DNA from: Porticoccaceae bacterium
GTDB lineage: Bacteria > Pseudomonadota > Gammaproteobacteria > Pseudomonadales > Porticoccaceae
Assembly: GCA_012960115.1 (NCBI GenBank)
Contig: DUBX01000037.1
Span: 1-64,000, forward strand
Reading direction: 5' to 3'
Length of the DNA: 64,000 bases
A program made the position numbers and the translations under genes. Below the pieces are notes generated by a model. It worked only from the letters and a program-made list of their open reading frames with translations, made no database searches and was not told the DNA's origin. Every line of letters starts with the position of its first letter. The stretch's first letter is position 1. Below, piece after piece: positions 62,110 to 64,000 of this stretch.

Positions 62110-63852
62110 GTGGCCAAAAAATCGGTGAATGCAGTTATACCGCGATGGCGTTACTATTTAGTAATGCTTTCTCTGGTCTCTCTGCCTCTGATACTTTTGG
62201 TTAAAGTCGCGCAGTTACAGATTATTCCAAATGAAGCACGTGGCGTCGATTTCCTACAAACCCAAGGTGACAATCGTTCAATCCGCAAGGTGGTCGTCCC
62301 GGCATATCGTGGCCTTATCACTGATAGGAATGGCGAACCTCTTGCTATTAGTACTCCAGTCACGGCCATATCCGTAAATCCCCAACAGGTCCGTGAGCAG
62401 GACATTGATAGACTCTCGGTAGCTATGAACACACCAGCTGCTCAACTCCGCGCTCGCTTGAAGCGTTACCGCAATAAGTCATTTATGTATTTAGCGCGTC
62501 AATTACCCACCGAGCAGGCCGAGAGAATTTTGGACCTGGGTATTACAGGTATTTCAGGGCGTAGGGAATATAAACGTTTCTATCCTGCCGGAGAGGTTAC
62601 CGCTCAGTTAGTTGGCTTCACCGATATTAATGATAGCGGCCAAGAAGGTATGGAGCTTGCCTATGATACCTGGCTGAGGGGCGAGCCCGGAGCCAAAAAG
62701 GTGGTCAAAGATAGGGCCGGTCGAATTATCAATGATATCTCATTGATCAAGGCTGCTCGATCAGGAGAGAACTTACGTTTAAGTATTGATCTAAGAGTTC
62801 AGTATGCAGCTTACCGCGCACTCAAAGCGGCGGTAAAAAAGCATAATGCTAAGTCAGGCTCAGTTGTGGTTCTTGACGTTACTACCGGTGAGGTCTTAGC
62901 AATGGCCAATCAGCCGTCTTTCAATCCCAATGACCGATCTTATGTAACGATAGGTGCCACACGTAATCGCGCTATGACGGATATTATGGAGCCAGGATCC
63001 ACCGTAAAGCCTTTCACCATTTTGGCAGCGTTAGAAAGCGGTAAGTTTTCCTCTGACAGCGTTATTAACACCAGTCCTGGGTATTTGAAGGTCGATTACA
63101 AAACTTTTGTAGATCCGTCTAATTACGGCGAGTTGAAATTAGAAGATGTTTTGTCCAAGTCAAGCCAGGTAGGAACCACTAAAGTGGCATTGGCATTGGA
63201 CCCAGATTCAACGCGAGAGCTTTTTCAAAGAGTCGGTTTTGGAGAGGTAGTAGGCAGCGGGTTTCCTGGAGAGACACTTGGGAGTTTGCCAGCATACCGA
63301 AAATGGGATCCCGTTACTCAGGCTACCTTTGCTTTTGGCTATGGGTTGAGCGTGTCTTCGTTGCAGTTAGCAAGAGCTTACGCGGTGTTGGCAAATGATG
63401 GGGTTCGTCGAGAGATATCGTTGGTGGCTTTAGACTCTGAACCTGAAAGCATTCGCGTTATTGCTTCAGGCATATCTCAGCAAGTGCGTCATATGCTGAG
63501 AGCCGCAAGTGGCGTAAAGGGCACTGGTAAAAGGGCGATGATCGATGGCTACTCCGTCGGCGGGAAAACGGGGACCCTGCACAAGGTTAAGCCAGGGGGT
63601 GGTTACGATCAAAGTCGCTACATGTCAGCCTTTGCTGGCTTAGCACCTATTGAAAACCCACGATTAGTAACGGTTGTTGTCATTGATGAGCCTCGTGATG
63701 GGGACTATTTTGGCGGTCTTGTCGCTGCGCCTGTATTTTCTGAGGTGACGGGTAATGCTTTGCGATTATTACAGGTTACGCCTGATCAAATGGCTGTAAA
63801 TCATTCGCTAGCAGTAATTCCAGTGGTAACTGGTAAGCGGGGAGACTCATGA
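62110..63852 (+). CDS. ftsI: Peptidoglycan D,D-transpeptidase FtsI (PBP3)
   Basis: 580 residues from a GTG at 62110, N-terminal membrane anchor (YYLVMLSLVSLPLILLVKVAQLQ). N-terminal dimerisation domain with RGLITDRNGEPLA, then transpeptidase: S297-T-V-K in MEPGSTVKPF, S351-S352-Q353 where the SxN motif normally has Asn, and K486-T-G in GGKTGTL. Cross-links septal peptidoglycan. The Asn to Gln change is unusual (see findings). The stop overlaps the murE start (ATGA). Confidence 0.95.
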   Translation: MAKKSVNAVIPRWRYYLVMLSLVSLPLILLVKVAQLQIIPNEARGVDFLQTQGDNRSIRKVVVPAYRGLITDRNGEPLAISTPVTAISVNPQQVREQDIDRLSVAMNTPAAQLRARLKRYRNKSFMYLARQLPTEQAERILDLGITGISGRREYKRFYPAGEVTAQLVGFTDINDSGQEGMELAYDTWLRGEPGAKKVVKDRAGRIINDISLIKAARSGENLRLSIDLRVQYAAYRALKAAVKKHNAKSGSVVVLDVTTGEVLAMANQPSFNPNDRSYVTIGATRNRAMTDIMEPGSTVKPFTILAALESGKFSSDSVINTSPGYLKVDYKTFVDPSNYGELKLEDVLSKSSQVGTTKVALALDPDSTRELFQRVGFGEVVGSGFPGETLGSLPAYRKWDPVTQATFAFGYGLSVSSLQLARAYAVLANDGVRREISLVALDSEPESIRVIASGISQQVRHMLRAASGVKGTGKRAMIDGYSVGGKTGTLHKVKPGGGYDQSRYMSAFAGLAPIENPRLVTVVVIDEPRDGDYFGGLVAAPVFSEVTGNALRLLQVTPDQMAVNHSLAVIPVVTGKRGDS

Positions 63853-64000
63853 TAAACTTGTTTAGTCATTCGGGTCCAAAGTTATCTCAGTTAGTTGGGG
63901 GCTTAAGTCTCTCTAAAAAATGTACTTCCACAGCCATAAAGGGCATCACTCTGGACAGCCGAGAGCTAATAGCTGGCGACTTGTTTATTGCCCTAAAAGG
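63849..64000 (+). CDS. murE: UDP-MurNAc-tripeptide ligase MurE, 5' part
   Basis: First 50 residues only; the rest lies beyond the window. ATG at 63849 overlaps the ftsI TGA (ATGA). ITLDSRELIAGDLFIALKG matches the UDP-binding N-terminal domain of MurE (DSRxVxxGDLFxAxxG). Adds meso-diaminopimelate to UDP-MurNAc-Ala-Glu in the cytoplasm. Identity is also supported by the dcw gene order. Confidence 0.88.
   Translation, partial: MINLFSHSGPKLSQLVGGLSLSKKCTSTAIKGITLDSRELIAGDLFIALK

Overview
The window is a chromosomal segment of a gammaproteobacterium. It carries a rnpB-mraZ-rsmH-ftsL-ftsI-murE start of the division/cell-wall cluster, guaBA, and tadA-mltF-purL next to epmB. TonB receptors, a Tat-exported enzyme, Baeyer-Villiger, arylsulfatase and c-type cytochrome genes suggest a free-living aerobic heterotroph, probably aquatic; that habitat guess is inference. 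No rRNA, tRNA, CRISPR array, transposase or integrase was found.

Layout. 1-11.9 kb: exported hydrolases and enzymes (CapA-like, two leucine-rich-repeat proteins, alpha/beta hydrolase, metallo-beta-lactamase fold, M28 peptidase, GH43-like propeller, Tat-exported enolase-superfamily protein) followed by a YtkA-like/di-haem peroxidase pair. 12-19 kb: cold-shock protein, methyltransferase, epoxide-hydrolase-like protein, a cytochrome c'-like gene with an FNR-type box, and a parvulin-HupE-BVMO gene run. 19.2-22.4 kb: guaB and guaA with a terminator between them.

22.39-25.8 kb: the most unusual part. The last codons of guaA (encoding TIEWE-stop) recur three more times as 17-bp direct repeats that split the region into three small segments. 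Each segment carries different cargo: an AT-rich beta-lactamase-like lipoprotein; a membrane protein plus XRE regulator; a DUF1272 fragment plus a DUF442-type phosphatase. Two of the three downstream repeats are preceded by a doublet of GTTACAAA motifs 11 bp apart, and all three by an inverted repeat. This looks like successive site-specific insertions of integrase-less elements at the guaA 3' end.

25.8-52 kb: accessory or variable genes: DUF1295 protein, SDR, HxlR-controlled oxidoreductase, a Qnr-like pentapeptide protein, GDCCVxC protein, DUF305-LVIVD fusion, arylsulfatase, a csaA gene frameshifted in a tetranucleotide tract, a ZnuD-like zinc receptor, gamma-glutamyltransferase, FMN alpha-hydroxy-acid dehydrogenase, an FbpABC iron importer with a Fur-like box, a CsoR-controlled metal operon and a large TonB receptor. 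52-64 kb: core genes epmB, tadA, mltF, purL, DUF5062, rnpB and the start of the dcw cluster. The order guaBA...tadA-mltF-purL resembles that remembered for Pseudomonas, so the roughly 30 kb between guaA and tadA may be a long-term insertion hotspot.
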